Below are positions 20,854 through 28,701 of a stretch of DNA of 64,000 nt, piece after piece. Numbering within the stretch: the first letter of the stretch is position 1; each line of letters starts with the position of its first letter. The DNA is taken from contig NZ_CP137573.1 in assembly GCF_033343995.1 (NCBI RefSeq), forward strand, positions 4,497,001-4,561,000. Direction: 5' to 3'. A model generated the notes under the pieces. That model was not told the DNA's origin. It ran no database searches and saw nothing but the letters and a program-made list of their open reading frames with translations. Origin of the DNA: Streptomyces sp. HUAS YS2 (GTDB taxonomy: Bacteria; Actinomycetota; Actinomycetes; Streptomycetales; Streptomycetaceae). A program made the translations under genes and the position numbers.

Positions 20854-21557
20854 AGCTGGAGCGCGGCATCGCCACGCTGACCCTGGACTCGCCGGCCAAC
20901 CGCAACGCGCTCTCGGCGGCCCTGGTCGCCGGGCTCGCGGACGGCCTGAAGGCGTGCGCGAAGGACCCGGCCGTGCGGGCGGTGGTGCTGACCCACACCG
21001 GCAACACGTTCAGCGCGGGCGCGGACCTGAAGGCGCCGCCCAGCCCGTACGCCTACGTGGAGTTGATGCGGCAGATCGTGGAGCTGCCGAAGCCGGTGGT
21101 CGGCGTCGTCGACGGACACGTACGGGCCGGCGGGCTCGGGCTGCTCGGCGCGTGCGACGTGGTCGTCGCGTCGGAGCGGTCGGACTTCGCGCTCACGGAG
21201 GTCCGGATCGGGGTGGCGCCCGCGGTGATCTCGCTGACGCTGCTGCCGAAGCTGGAGCCGCGGGCGGCCTCCCGGTACTACCTGACCGGAGAGCGGTTCG
21301 GTCTGGCGGAGGCGGTCGCGATGGGCCTGGTGACCGCCCCCGACACCGACCTGGAGGCCGTCCTCGACGGCCTGCGGGGAGCCTCGCCGCAGGGGCTGCG
21401 GGAGGCGAAACGACTGCTCACGGCTAGAGTCCTGGAGGCTTTCGAGCGCGACGCGGAAGATCTCGTCCAGCGATCGGCGACGCTGTTCGCCTCCGCGGAG
21501 GCGCGCGAGGGCATGACGGCGTTGTTCGAACGACGGGACCCCGAATGGCGGCTGTGA
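20850..21557 (+). CDS. Enoyl-CoA hydratase, methylglutaconyl/isohexenylglutaconyl-CoA hydratase-like
   Basis: 235 aa crotonase-fold protein. Oxyanion segments are NTFSAGADLK and RAGGLGLLGACD. The first catalytic Glu of classic crotonase is Gly here, while the second is kept in FALTEVRIG. The following VAPAVIS resembles LiuC/AtuE (methylglutaconyl-CoA or isohexenylglutaconyl-CoA hydratases) more than general fatty-acid hydratases, which suits the carboxylase in the operon. The N terminus is a few residues shorter than usual. ATG 20850 has GGGAGCGCGC upstream. The 3' end overlaps the TetR gene by 13 bp. Confidence 0.85.
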   Translation: MKLERGIATLTLDSPANRNALSAALVAGLADGLKACAKDPAVRAVVLTHTGNTFSAGADLKAPPSPYAYVELMRQIVELPKPVVGVVDGHVRAGGLGLLGACDVVVASERSDFALTEVRIGVAPAVISLTLLPKLEPRAASRYYLTGERFGLAEAVAMGLVTAPDTDLEAVLDGLRGASPQGLREAKRLLTARVLEAFERDAEDLVQRSATLFASAEAREGMTALFERRDPEWRL

Positions 21558-22123
21558 CCGCACCCAAGCAGGACAGGAGCCGCGCCACCCGGCAGCGGCT
21601 CCTGGAGGCCGCGGTGGCCTGCCTGGCCGAGTACGGCTGGGCGGGCTCCACGGTCTCGGTCGTCGCCGAGCGGGCCGGGGTCTCGCGCGGCGCGGCCCAG
21701 CACCACTTCCCGACCCGCGAGGACCTGTTCACCGCGGCCGTCGAGTACGTCGCCGAGGAACGCTCGCAGGCCCTGAAGTCCGTGGCCGCGCGGGACCGCC
21801 GCGAGGTCGTCGCCGCCGTCGTGGACCTGTACACCGGCCCGCTGTTCCGGGCCGCGCTCCACCTGTGGGTCGCCGCCTCCAACGAGGACCAGCTCCGGGC
21901 CCGGGTCACCGAGCTCGAGGCCCGGGTCGGCCGCGAGTCCCACCGCATCGCCGTCGGACTCCTCGGCGCCGACGAGTCCGTCCCCGGTGTCCGCGAGACC
22001 GTCCAGGGCCTCCTCGACATGGCCCGCGGCCTGGGGCTCGCCACCCTCCTCACCGACGACTCGGCCCGCCGGGCCAGGGTGGTGGCCCAGTGGGCCACGC
22101 TGGTCGACGAGGCGCTGGGATAA
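21545..22123 (+). CDS. TetR family regulator of the acyl-CoA operon
   Basis: 192 aa. HTH at about residues 30-55 (TVSVVAERAGVSRGAAQHHF) and a C-terminal domain of the kind found in actinobacterial fatty/branched acyl-CoA regulators. It overlaps the hydratase gene by 13 bp, so it is the last gene of the operon. The only clear palindrome of matching type is CAAGCATGCTTG about 10 kb upstream at the operon head, so I infer autoregulation with an acyl-CoA as inducer. Confidence 0.85.
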   Translation: MAAVTAPKQDRSRATRQRLLEAAVACLAEYGWAGSTVSVVAERAGVSRGAAQHHFPTREDLFTAAVEYVAEERSQALKSVAARDRREVVAAVVDLYTGPLFRAALHLWVAASNEDQLRARVTELEARVGRESHRIAVGLLGADESVPGVRETVQGLLDMARGLGLATLLTDDSARRARVVAQWATLVDEALG

Positions 22124-22218
22124 GCACTGCAGGAGACGCGACACGCTCGTGGCCCGGTGTCTGCGCCCGGCGACGCTTCGGCGGGCGCGCGGGGATGCCC
22201 GGGCTTAGCGTGGGACAT

Positions 22219-23274
22219 ATGGCTGTCACGTTCCAGAAGGAAACGGTGGACCCCGCCTCGGTGAGAGGACAGCTCACCTTGGCACTCAGCAGGACCGGTG
22301 TGCCGCACATCGTGTACACCGACTCCACGGGCCGTATCAAGTACGCCCGCAAGGAGGCGGCCGGATGGGTCCGTGAGACCCTGCCGGCCGGCAACGACGC
22401 GGGAGGCGACGACGACAGGGTTTGCCTGGCCCTCGACTCCCAGGGAAACCCCCACATCGCTTACCGGGATCTCGGCGACGACCACCTGATCTACGGTGTC
22501 CGGAACGGCGCGTGGTCCTTCGAGGAGGTCCCGACCCAGGGCGGGATCCATCCGCGCGGCGCCCGCCACATCTCGCTGGGCCTGCACCCCGACCGCTTCG
22601 GCAGCGGCCTCAAGGACACCCCACACCTCGCCTACCACGACATGTTCCACACCGGGTTGGGATACGCGGCGAAGGTTCCCGACGACGACGGGCACGTGAC
22701 GTGGAAGGGGCATGTGAAGGAAGTCGACAACCCCGACTCCCCGCACGACGCCGGTCTGTACACGTCGCTGGTGTTCGACGCCGACGAGACGATCAGCATC
22801 GCCTACTTCGACGACCGTGCAGGCGAGTTCCAGCGCCTCAAACTCGCCGTCCAGGGCGAGTTCGCCTGGGAGAAGAACGTCGTCGGCGACGGCACGGGCC
22901 TGGGTGAGTGCGCTTCCATGGCCCCTGGGCTCGTCGGGCGCGATGCCGTCGGCTACTACGACGTCACGAACAAGTGCGTCACCGTGTGGATCCGCGACCG
23001 GGACGAACCACCGCCCCGCAAGGAGGTCGTGGCGGCCGACGTGCCGCGCGGCGCCAGGCCCTCGACGGCGGCCACCCCCACCCACGCCCTACGGGTCGCG
23101 TACGAGCACAGCGGGCTGCGCTTCGCCGTGCGCACGGCGAACGACACATGGGAAGTGCAGACCGTCGACACGGCGCCGGCCGCCTGGCCGTCCCTGGCGT
23201 ACGACGGGTCCGGCACGGCCCACCTCGCCTATGTGAGCGGGGGCGCCCTCAAGTACGCGCGGGGTACGGGATGA
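22219..23274 (+). CDS. Cytoplasmic beta-propeller-like protein, unknown function
   Basis: 351 aa with repeating short units of the form H-I-A/V-Y-x-D (PHIVYTDSTG, PHIAYRDLG, PHLAYHD, ISIAYFDDRAG, AHLAYVSGG) spaced about 45-60 residues, indicating a five- to seven-bladed BNR/Asp-box-like propeller. There is no signal peptide and no catalytic motif I can name. ATG 22219. It is followed after 11 bp by a small Cys-rich gene with its own good Shine-Dalgarno, so the two are probably co-transcribed. The 95-bp gap upstream separates it from the acyl-CoA operon and shows no special signal. Confidence 0.7.
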   Translation: MAVTFQKETVDPASVRGQLTLALSRTGVPHIVYTDSTGRIKYARKEAAGWVRETLPAGNDAGGDDDRVCLALDSQGNPHIAYRDLGDDHLIYGVRNGAWSFEEVPTQGGIHPRGARHISLGLHPDRFGSGLKDTPHLAYHDMFHTGLGYAAKVPDDDGHVTWKGHVKEVDNPDSPHDAGLYTSLVFDADETISIAYFDDRAGEFQRLKLAVQGEFAWEKNVVGDGTGLGECASMAPGLVGRDAVGYYDVTNKCVTVWIRDRDEPPPRKEVVAADVPRGARPSTAATPTHALRVAYEHSGLRFAVRTANDTWEVQTVDTAPAAWPSLAYDGSGTAHLAYVSGGALKYARGTG

Positions 23275-23285
23275 GGAGTGAGCGC

Positions 23286-23564
23286 ATGTCTGCCCATCAG
23301 CGTCGGCAAGACCTCACCGACGAACAGTCCGTTGTCCTGAACAAGGCCGCGTTCGTGGTCATCAGCGCCCGGCAGGAGGGCGCGGCGATGCTGAGAGAGT
23401 CGAGCGTGGATCTTCCCGACGGCTGGTTCAGCAGCCCCTGCGCCGAGTGTGCGTGTTCGGACTACGCGGGCGACGGCGGGGCTTGCACGAACAACGTCGT
23501 CGGCCCCGAAGGGGGCTCGAGCGGTCCGTGCGGGCATGCGTCGTCCGACCACCTCGGGTCCTGA
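23286..23564 (+). CDS. Small Cys-rich protein (DUF6422-like)
   Basis: 92 aa. The N-terminal half is helical (LTDEQSVVLNKAAFVVI). The C-terminal half has CAECACSDY and later C-T-N and PCGHASSDH, i.e. five Cys and two His that could bind a metal. It resembles a family of short streptomycete proteins I know as DUF6422, from memory. ATG 23286 has GAGGAG 7 nt upstream. It follows the propeller-like gene in the same transcript. Function unknown. Confidence 0.65.
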   Translation: MSAHQRRQDLTDEQSVVLNKAAFVVISARQEGAAMLRESSVDLPDGWFSSPCAECACSDYAGDGGACTNNVVGPEGGSSGPCGHASSDHLGS

Positions 23565-23656
23565 GGGGAAGGTCCGCCCGGCTGTCCGGAAGGGGCGGGG
23601 AGCTGGTCGTGACGCGCGCCACACGCGTTTCGGGCGGGCCGCAGTACGCTGGGTCC

Positions 23657-23731
23657 ATGCTTTCGCTCGTACGCCGCCGCCACGTGGACTTCGTCCGCGT
23701 CACGGCCATGGGCTGTCGGCGCTCCGTCTGA
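23657..23731 (+). CDS. Putative regulatory leader peptide (24 aa)
   Basis: A 24-codon ORF starting at ATG 23657 (MLSLVRRRHVDFVRV, then MGCRRSV). It carries the RRHVDxxRV signature of the short leader peptides found upstream of many sulfur-related and oxidoreductase genes in Streptomyces. It ends 91 bp before the 2OG oxygenase gene. It is far below usual gene-calling length and is probably translated for regulation, not for its product. Confidence 0.7.
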   Translation: MLSLVRRRHVDFVRVTAMGCRRSV

Positions 23732-23822
23732 TCTCGGAGCCCCTTTCACCACCTGGCACCCGGAGCCCCCGCCCCACCCCGTAGCGGCCGCCCCGGGACC
23801 CGTACACCCCGCGGATGCAACC

Positions 23823-24863
23823 ATGACGCACACCCAGTCGTACGCGCAGCTCCCCATCATCGACCTCTCCGCCGCCGACCGCGGACCGCAGGCCCGTCGG
23901 CTGCTGCACGCGCAGCTGCACAGCGCCGCGCACCAGGTCGGCTTCTTCCAGCTCACCGGACACGGCGTGACCGAGGCCGAGACCGAGGCGCTGCAGCACG
24001 CCATGCGGGCCTTCTTCGCGCTGCCGGAGCCCGCCCGGCTCGCCCTCGACAACGTGAACTCGCCGCACTTCCGCGGCTACACCCGGATCGGCGACGAGCG
24101 CACCGGCGGCTCCCGCGACTGGCGCGACCAGCTCGACATAGGCGCCGAGCGCGCCGCGCACGTCCCCGGCCCCGGCGAGCCCGCGTACTGGTGGCTGCAG
24201 GGCCCGAACCAGTGGCCCGCCGCGCTCCCCGAGCTGCGCACCGCCGCCCTGAACTGGATCGACCGGCTCAGCGCGGTCGCCGAACGGCTGCTGCACGAAC
24301 TGCTCGCCGCGATCGGCGCACCGCCGCGGTTCTACGACGACATCTTCGGCGACCAGGCACATCCGCACCTGAAGATGGTGCGCTACCCGGGCAGCTCGGG
24401 CGACGGCGACGACCAGGGCGTCGGCGTCCACAAGGACTACGGCTTCCTCACCCTGCTGCTCCAGGACCAGGTCGGCGGGCTCCAGGTGCTGCGCGAGGAC
24501 GGGAAGTTCCACGACGTGCCGCCGCTGCCCGGCGCGTTCGTCGTGAACCTCGGCGAGCTCCTCGAGGTCGCCACCAACGGCTACCTGGTCGCGACCAGCC
24601 ACCGCGTGGTGTCCCCGCCCGGGGCGACCGAGCGGTTCTCCGTGCCGTTCTTCTACAACCCGCGGCTCGACGCCCGGATCGCTCCGGTGCCGTTCCCGTA
24701 CGCCTCGGACGCCCCCGGCATCACGGCCGACCCGGCGAACCCGCTGTTCGCCGAGTACGGCCGCAATGAGCTGAAGGGCAAGCTGCGCGCCCACCCGCTG
24801 GTCGCCGCCCGCCACCACGCCGACCTGCTCCTGCAGGAGACTCAGCCGGCGATGTCGGCGTAG
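23823..24863 (+). CDS. 2-oxoglutarate/Fe(II)-dependent oxygenase, isopenicillin N synthase-like
   Basis: 346 aa. DIOX_N domain (LPIIDLSAADRG, GFFQLTGHGV) followed by the 2OG-FeII_Oxy jelly roll. Iron ligands are H and D of VHKDYG and the distal His of TSHRVVSP; the cosubstrate site is the R-x-S of ERFSVPF. Plant-ACO/IPNS-like members oxidise many small molecules, so substrate is not predictable. ATG 23823. The leader peptide at 23657 suggests control at translation or attenuation level, perhaps by sulfur supply. It overlaps the convergent citrate synthase by 22 bp. Confidence 0.85.
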   Translation: MTHTQSYAQLPIIDLSAADRGPQARRLLHAQLHSAAHQVGFFQLTGHGVTEAETEALQHAMRAFFALPEPARLALDNVNSPHFRGYTRIGDERTGGSRDWRDQLDIGAERAAHVPGPGEPAYWWLQGPNQWPAALPELRTAALNWIDRLSAVAERLLHELLAAIGAPPRFYDDIFGDQAHPHLKMVRYPGSSGDGDDQGVGVHKDYGFLTLLLQDQVGGLQVLREDGKFHDVPPLPGAFVVNLGELLEVATNGYLVATSHRVVSPPGATERFSVPFFYNPRLDARIAPVPFPYASDAPGITADPANPLFAEYGRNELKGKLRAHPLVAARHHADLLLQETQPAMSA

Positions 24864-25942
24864 CCCTCGATCTCCTGAGGGCTGCGGCGGCCTGGGCCGA
24901 TGTACGTCGCGGACGGGCGGACCAGGCGGCCGGTGCGCTTCTGCTCCAGGATGTGCGCCGACCAGCCGGCCGTACGGGCGCAGGTGAACATCGAGGTGAA
25001 CATGTGCGCCGGCACCTCGGCGAAGTCCAGCATGATCGCCGCCCAGAACTCCACGTTCGTCGCCAGGACGCGGTCCGGGCGGCGGTTGTGCAGCTCCTCC
25101 AGGGCGGCCTTCTCCAGCGCCTCGGCGACCTCGAAGCGCGGCGCGGCCAGCTCCTTGGCGGTGCGGCGCAGCACGCGGGCGCGGGGGTCCTCGGCGCGGT
25201 AGACGCGGTGGCCGAAGCCCATCAGGCGCTCGCCCTTGTCCAGGGCCTTCTTCACGTACGCGGTGGCGTCGCCGGTCCGCTCGATCTCCTCGATCATGCC
25301 GAGGACGCGGGACGGGGCGCCGCCGTGCAGCGGACCGGACATGGCGCCCACCGCGCCGGACAGCGCCGCGGCGACGTCGGCGCCGGTGGAGGCGATGACG
25401 CGGGCGGTGAACGTGGAGGCGTTCATGCCGTGCTCGGCGGCCGACGTCCAGTACGCGTCGACGGCCTTGACGTGCTTCGGGTCCGGCTCGCCGCGCCAGC
25501 GGATCATGAACCGCTCGACGACGGACTCGGCTTTGTCGATCTCGCTCTGCGGGACCATCGGCAGGCCCTGACCGCGGGCGGACTGGGCGACGTACGACAG
25601 CGCCATGACGGCCGCGCGGGCGAGGTCGTCGCGGGCCCGCTCGGGGGTGATGTCGAGCAGCGGCTGCAGGCCCCAGACGGGGGCGAGCATGGCCAGTGCG
25701 GACTGCACGTCGACCCGGATGTCACCGGAGTGCACCGGGATCGGGAACGGCTCGGCCGGCGGCAGGCCGGGGTTGAACGCGCCGTCGACGAGCAGGCCCC
25801 AGACGTTGCCGAACGAGACATGACCGACCAGGTCCTCGATGTCGACGCCGCGGTACCGGAGCGCGCCGCCCTCCTTGTCCGGTTCGGCGATCTCCGTTTC
25901 GAACGCGACGACTCCCTCGAGTCCGGGTACGAAGTCGGACAT
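24842..25942 (-). CDS. gltA: Citrate synthase (short, type II-like paralogue)
   Basis: 366 aa enzyme condensing acetyl-CoA and oxaloacetate to citrate (or a methylcitrate synthase-like paralogue). Active-site segments: GPLHGGAPSRVL with the first His, MGFGHRVYRAEDPRA with the second, and NVEFWAAIMLDF with the catalytic Asp. Length matches the small bacterial form. ATG 25942 has GAGGAG 8 nt upstream; the frame continues to 25981 without a better signal. It is divergent from pdxH. I recall the same pairing in S. coelicolor. Confidence 0.9.
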   Translation of the reverse strand: MSDFVPGLEGVVAFETEIAEPDKEGGALRYRGVDIEDLVGHVSFGNVWGLLVDGAFNPGLPPAEPFPIPVHSGDIRVDVQSALAMLAPVWGLQPLLDITPERARDDLARAAVMALSYVAQSARGQGLPMVPQSEIDKAESVVERFMIRWRGEPDPKHVKAVDAYWTSAAEHGMNASTFTARVIASTGADVAAALSGAVGAMSGPLHGGAPSRVLGMIEEIERTGDATAYVKKALDKGERLMGFGHRVYRAEDPRARVLRRTAKELAAPRFEVAEALEKAALEELHNRRPDRVLATNVEFWAAIMLDFAEVPAHMFTSMFTCARTAGWSAHILEQKRTGRLVRPSATYIGPGRRSPQEIEGYADIAG

Positions 25943-25966
25943 CAGGCGGCTCCTCGTGATGGGTGG

Positions 25967-25981
25967 TTGATCGATGATCAA
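25967..25981. promoter_or_regulatory. Palindrome upstream of citrate synthase
   Basis: TTGATC-GAT-GATCAA is a perfect 15-bp dyad 25 bp upstream of the citrate synthase start, in the 225-bp region divergent from pdxH. It may be an operator; the cognate regulator is unknown. The rest of this region (to 26167) shows nothing else I can name. Confidence 0.35.
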
Positions 25982-26167
25982 TCAGCTGTCTGGTCTTGTC
26001 GTGGGGAAGTAACAGTCGTCCAGCCCAAGAGTCTGTACGGTTCCGATGATGCGGGGAAGCGTGACATCCGGCACACTCCGCCGATCCGGCGACAGAGGAT
26101 TGGAGAGCCGCCGTCCCGGGCAGACTGCTGCGCCGACATGCGGGGCGGCCCGCGGCGCTACGGCAGG

Positions 26168-26866
26168 ATGAGACCCGTGACTCACATCCTCGATCCCGCA
26201 GACATGCGCGAGCAGTACCGCACCAAGGAGCTGCACGTGGAGGACCTCGCGCCGGACCCCGTCGAACAGTTCGCCCGCTGGTTCGAGGAGGCGGCCGAGC
26301 ACCCCGAGATCCACGAGCCGAACGCGATGGTCGTCTCGACGGCCACGCCCGACGGCCGGCCGTCCTCCCGCACGGTGCTGCTCAAGCACTACGACGACGC
26401 CGGCTTCGTCTTCTTCACCAACTACGGGTCCCGCAAGGGCGGCGAGCTGGCCGCCAACCCGTACGTCTCGCTGCTCTTCCCCTGGCACCCGGTCGCCCGC
26501 CAGGTGATCGTGACCGGCAGGGCCGTACGGACCGGGCGGGACGAGACGGTCGCGTACTTCCGCACCCGGCCGCACGGCTCCCAGCTGGGCGCCTGGGCGA
26601 GCGCGCAGTCCTCGGTGATCGACTCGCGCGAGGAGCTGCTGGCTCGCTACGAGGAGCTGGCCGCGCGCTACCCGGCGGACGAGCAGGTGCCGGTGCCGCC
26701 GGAGTGGGGCGGGTTCCGGGTGGTGCCGGAGGCGGTGGAGTTCTGGCAGGGCCACGAGAACCGGCTGCACGACCGGCTGCGGTACGTCCGGACGGGTGAC
26801 GGCGGGGGCGCGGGCGAGGCCGGGGGGCCGGGCGCGGGCTGGCGGGTGGAGCGACTGTCGCCGTGA
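26168..26866 (+). CDS. pdxH: Pyridoxamine 5'-phosphate oxidase
   Basis: 232 aa FMN enzyme oxidising pyridoxamine- or pyridoxine-phosphate to pyridoxal phosphate. Characteristic segments are RTVLLKHYDDAGFVFFTNYGSRKG, SLLFPW-, QVIVTGRA, HGSQLGAWASAQS and the C-terminal FWQGHENRLHDRLRY. A Gly/Ala-rich insert of about 15 residues lies just before the C-terminal WRVERLSP. ATG 26168 and GTG 26177 are both possible; the difference is three residues. Confidence 0.93.
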   Translation: MRPVTHILDPADMREQYRTKELHVEDLAPDPVEQFARWFEEAAEHPEIHEPNAMVVSTATPDGRPSSRTVLLKHYDDAGFVFFTNYGSRKGGELAANPYVSLLFPWHPVARQVIVTGRAVRTGRDETVAYFRTRPHGSQLGAWASAQSSVIDSREELLARYEELAARYPADEQVPVPPEWGGFRVVPEAVEFWQGHENRLHDRLRYVRTGDGGGAGEAGGPGAGWRVERLSP

Positions 26867-26870
26867 GTCC

Positions 26871-27758
26871 TCAGGCCGTGTCCTCCGCCAGGGCGCGGCC
26901 CAGGGCCAGTGCGGTGGTCACGGCCGACGGGATGTCGGTGACCGGGAACTGGACGTGCCGGACCGTCCGCTCCCGGTCCACGACCAGCACCAGCCGCTTG
27001 AGCCGCAGCATCTGCCCGGCCCGGAAGGTCGGCAGCCGCAGCGCGGCCGTGAGGCGGGTGTCGGTGTCGGAGAGCAGCGGGAAGGGGATCTCCTCGGTGG
27101 CGGCGAAGGCCCGCTGCTCGTCGGGGCGCTGCGTGGAGACGCCGCGTACGGCGACCCCGGCCGCGGTGAACGTGTCGTGCGCGTCCCGGAACAGCCGGTT
27201 CTCCAGGGTGCAGCCGACGGTGCCGGGGATGTCGTTCCAGCCCTCGGGCAAGGGGCTGGGCCGGCCGGTGGCCGGATAGCAGAACACGACCGTCGCGGCG
27301 GCGTCCGGGTCGACCGGGTCGAGCTCGCCGCCGGTGTGGGCGGGCAGGGTGAGCCGGGGCAGCCGGGTGCCCGGCAGGGTGTGGACGCGGAGCGTCTCGG
27401 CGGCGTCCTCGTCGGCGGTGGCGGTGAGGGCGCCGTCGCCGAGGACCCAGCGGTCGGCCCAGTCCTGCATCGAGACCAGGACGGGCAGCAGTGCGCTGCC
27501 GGCCGCGCTGAGCCGGTACTCGTACCGCACCGGACCCTGCTGGTACGGGACCTTGTCCAGGACGTGGCTGTCGACGAGGTGGGCCAGCCGCTCGGTGAGG
27601 ACCTTGCGGGAGATGCCCAGCTCGCTCTGGAGCTCGTCGAAGCGGTGCCGGCCGCGGGCGGTCTCCCGGACGATCAGCAGGCTCCACCAGTCGCCGATGA
27701 CGGCCGCCGCCTGGGCGATGGCGCAGGCGGTGTCGCGGTCGGGTACGGCTCGCGCCAT
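26871..27758 (-). CDS. HxlR-type regulator fused to a peroxiredoxin-like domain
   Basis: 295 aa with two domains. Residues 10-105 are an HxlR winged helix (IGDWWSLLIVRE, GISRKVLTERLAHLV, YRLSAAGSALLPVL). From about 120 to the end is an AhpC/TSA/redoxin fold (LPGTRLPRLTLPA, VVFCYPATG, IPGTVGCTLE, RGVSTQ). Thr and Cys are spaced as in the peroxidatic T-x-x-C, making C183 the candidate reactive cysteine; C160 and C12 are others. ATG 27758 has AAGGAGA upstream. It is divergent from an ABC exporter across two 27-bp dyads. I infer a thiol-based sensor that regulates itself and the exporter. Confidence 0.85.
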   Translation of the reverse strand: MARAVPDRDTACAIAQAAAVIGDWWSLLIVRETARGRHRFDELQSELGISRKVLTERLAHLVDSHVLDKVPYQQGPVRYEYRLSAAGSALLPVLVSMQDWADRWVLGDGALTATADEDAAETLRVHTLPGTRLPRLTLPAHTGGELDPVDPDAAATVVFCYPATGRPSPLPEGWNDIPGTVGCTLENRLFRDAHDTFTAAGVAVRGVSTQRPDEQRAFAATEEIPFPLLSDTDTRLTAALRLPTFRAGQMLRLKRLVLVVDRERTVRHVQFPVTDIPSAVTTALALGRALAEDTA

Positions 27759-27802
27759 GTTCTTCGTCTCCTTCGGATCCGGCGGACCCATCTTGCGCCA
27801 CG

Positions 27803-27862
27803 GAGTGAGTTCCCGATAGAAACTCTCTCATCCACGAGTGAGTTCCTGAAAGAGACTCACTC
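27803..27862. promoter_or_regulatory. Two 27-bp dyads, presumed HxlR operators
   Basis: Two similar imperfect palindromes of 27 bp lie at 27803-27829 and 27836-27862. Both begin GAGTGAGTTCC; the second ends ACTCACTC, a perfect 8-bp partner, and the first ends AAACTCTCTC. Centres are 33 bp apart. They fill the space between the HxlR-redoxin start (27758) and the exporter start (27889). Confidence 0.75.
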
Positions 27863-27888
27863 CTCTCACCGTCGAACTCCCTGGGGGG

Positions 27889-28698
27889 ATGTCCGTGCCC
27901 GTCGCCTGGGCAACCGCATGGCGCACCTGGCAGATGACCCGCCGCGCCTATCCGTGGTCGTACGCGATCGGCACGGTGCTGCCCGCCGCGCTCGCCATCG
28001 CGCTCGCCTACCTCGGCTACCACGCCGTCGGCGCCGGCACCGTCGCCGACGACTTCACCGCCGGCGCCGGCACCACCGCCTACCTCGCCTACATCGCCGT
28101 CGGCGCGACGGCCTTCCAGTTCACCGTCCGGCTGATCCTCTGGTCCGCCAAGGCGCTCATCACCGAACAGCGCGAGGGCACCCTCGGCGCACTGCTCGTC
28201 GCGCCCGCCGGCCGCTTCCCGTACCTGCTCGGCTTCACCGGCTTCGCGCTCACCAGCAGCCTGGTCGAGTTCCTCGCCCTGGGCGTCGTGATCGCCGCCT
28301 TCGGCATCGCGATCCCGGTCTCCTCGCCGCTCGGCCTGCTGCTCGGCGCACTCGCCCTGGTCACCACGGTGTTCGCGCTCTCCGTCGGCCTCGGCGGACT
28401 GATGATCGCGGCCGGCGAGGCGCACATCTCGCAGAACACCGTCTTCATCCTGCTCGGGCTGCTCGGCGGCTACACCTTCCCCCGCTCCTACCTGCCCGAA
28501 TGGGCCCGGTGGTGCGCCGAACTGCTGCCCACCACCGCCGCGGTGGACGTCCTGCACGGCGCCACCACCGGCGGGCAGAGCCTCGCCGACCTCCTCCCCA
28601 GGCTCGGGGTCTGCGTGCTCGTCGCCGCCGGCTACCTCCTCCTGGGCCTGCTGTACCTGCCGCGGGCCGAGGCCCGCGCCGTGGAAAGGACGTACTGA
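27889..28698 (+). CDS. ABC-2 type permease, first of exporter operon
   Basis: 269 aa with about six hydrophobic helices and the ABC-2 hallmark segment EQREGTLGALLVAPAGR between helices 2 and 3. ATG 27889 follows a GGGGGG run. It is the first gene of a permease-ATPase-permease operon (next start 3 bp beyond its stop). With the second permease at 29706 it would form a heterodimeric membrane channel for one ATPase pair. Expression is probably governed by the divergent HxlR-redoxin protein. Substrate unknown. Confidence 0.85.
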   Translation: MSVPVAWATAWRTWQMTRRAYPWSYAIGTVLPAALAIALAYLGYHAVGAGTVADDFTAGAGTTAYLAYIAVGATAFQFTVRLILWSAKALITEQREGTLGALLVAPAGRFPYLLGFTGFALTSSLVEFLALGVVIAAFGIAIPVSSPLGLLLGALALVTTVFALSVGLGGLMIAAGEAHISQNTVFILLGLLGGYTFPRSYLPEWARWCAELLPTTAAVDVLHGATTGGQSLADLLPRLGVCVLVAAGYLLLGLLYLPRAEARAVERTY

Positions 28699-28701
28699 AC
28701 G

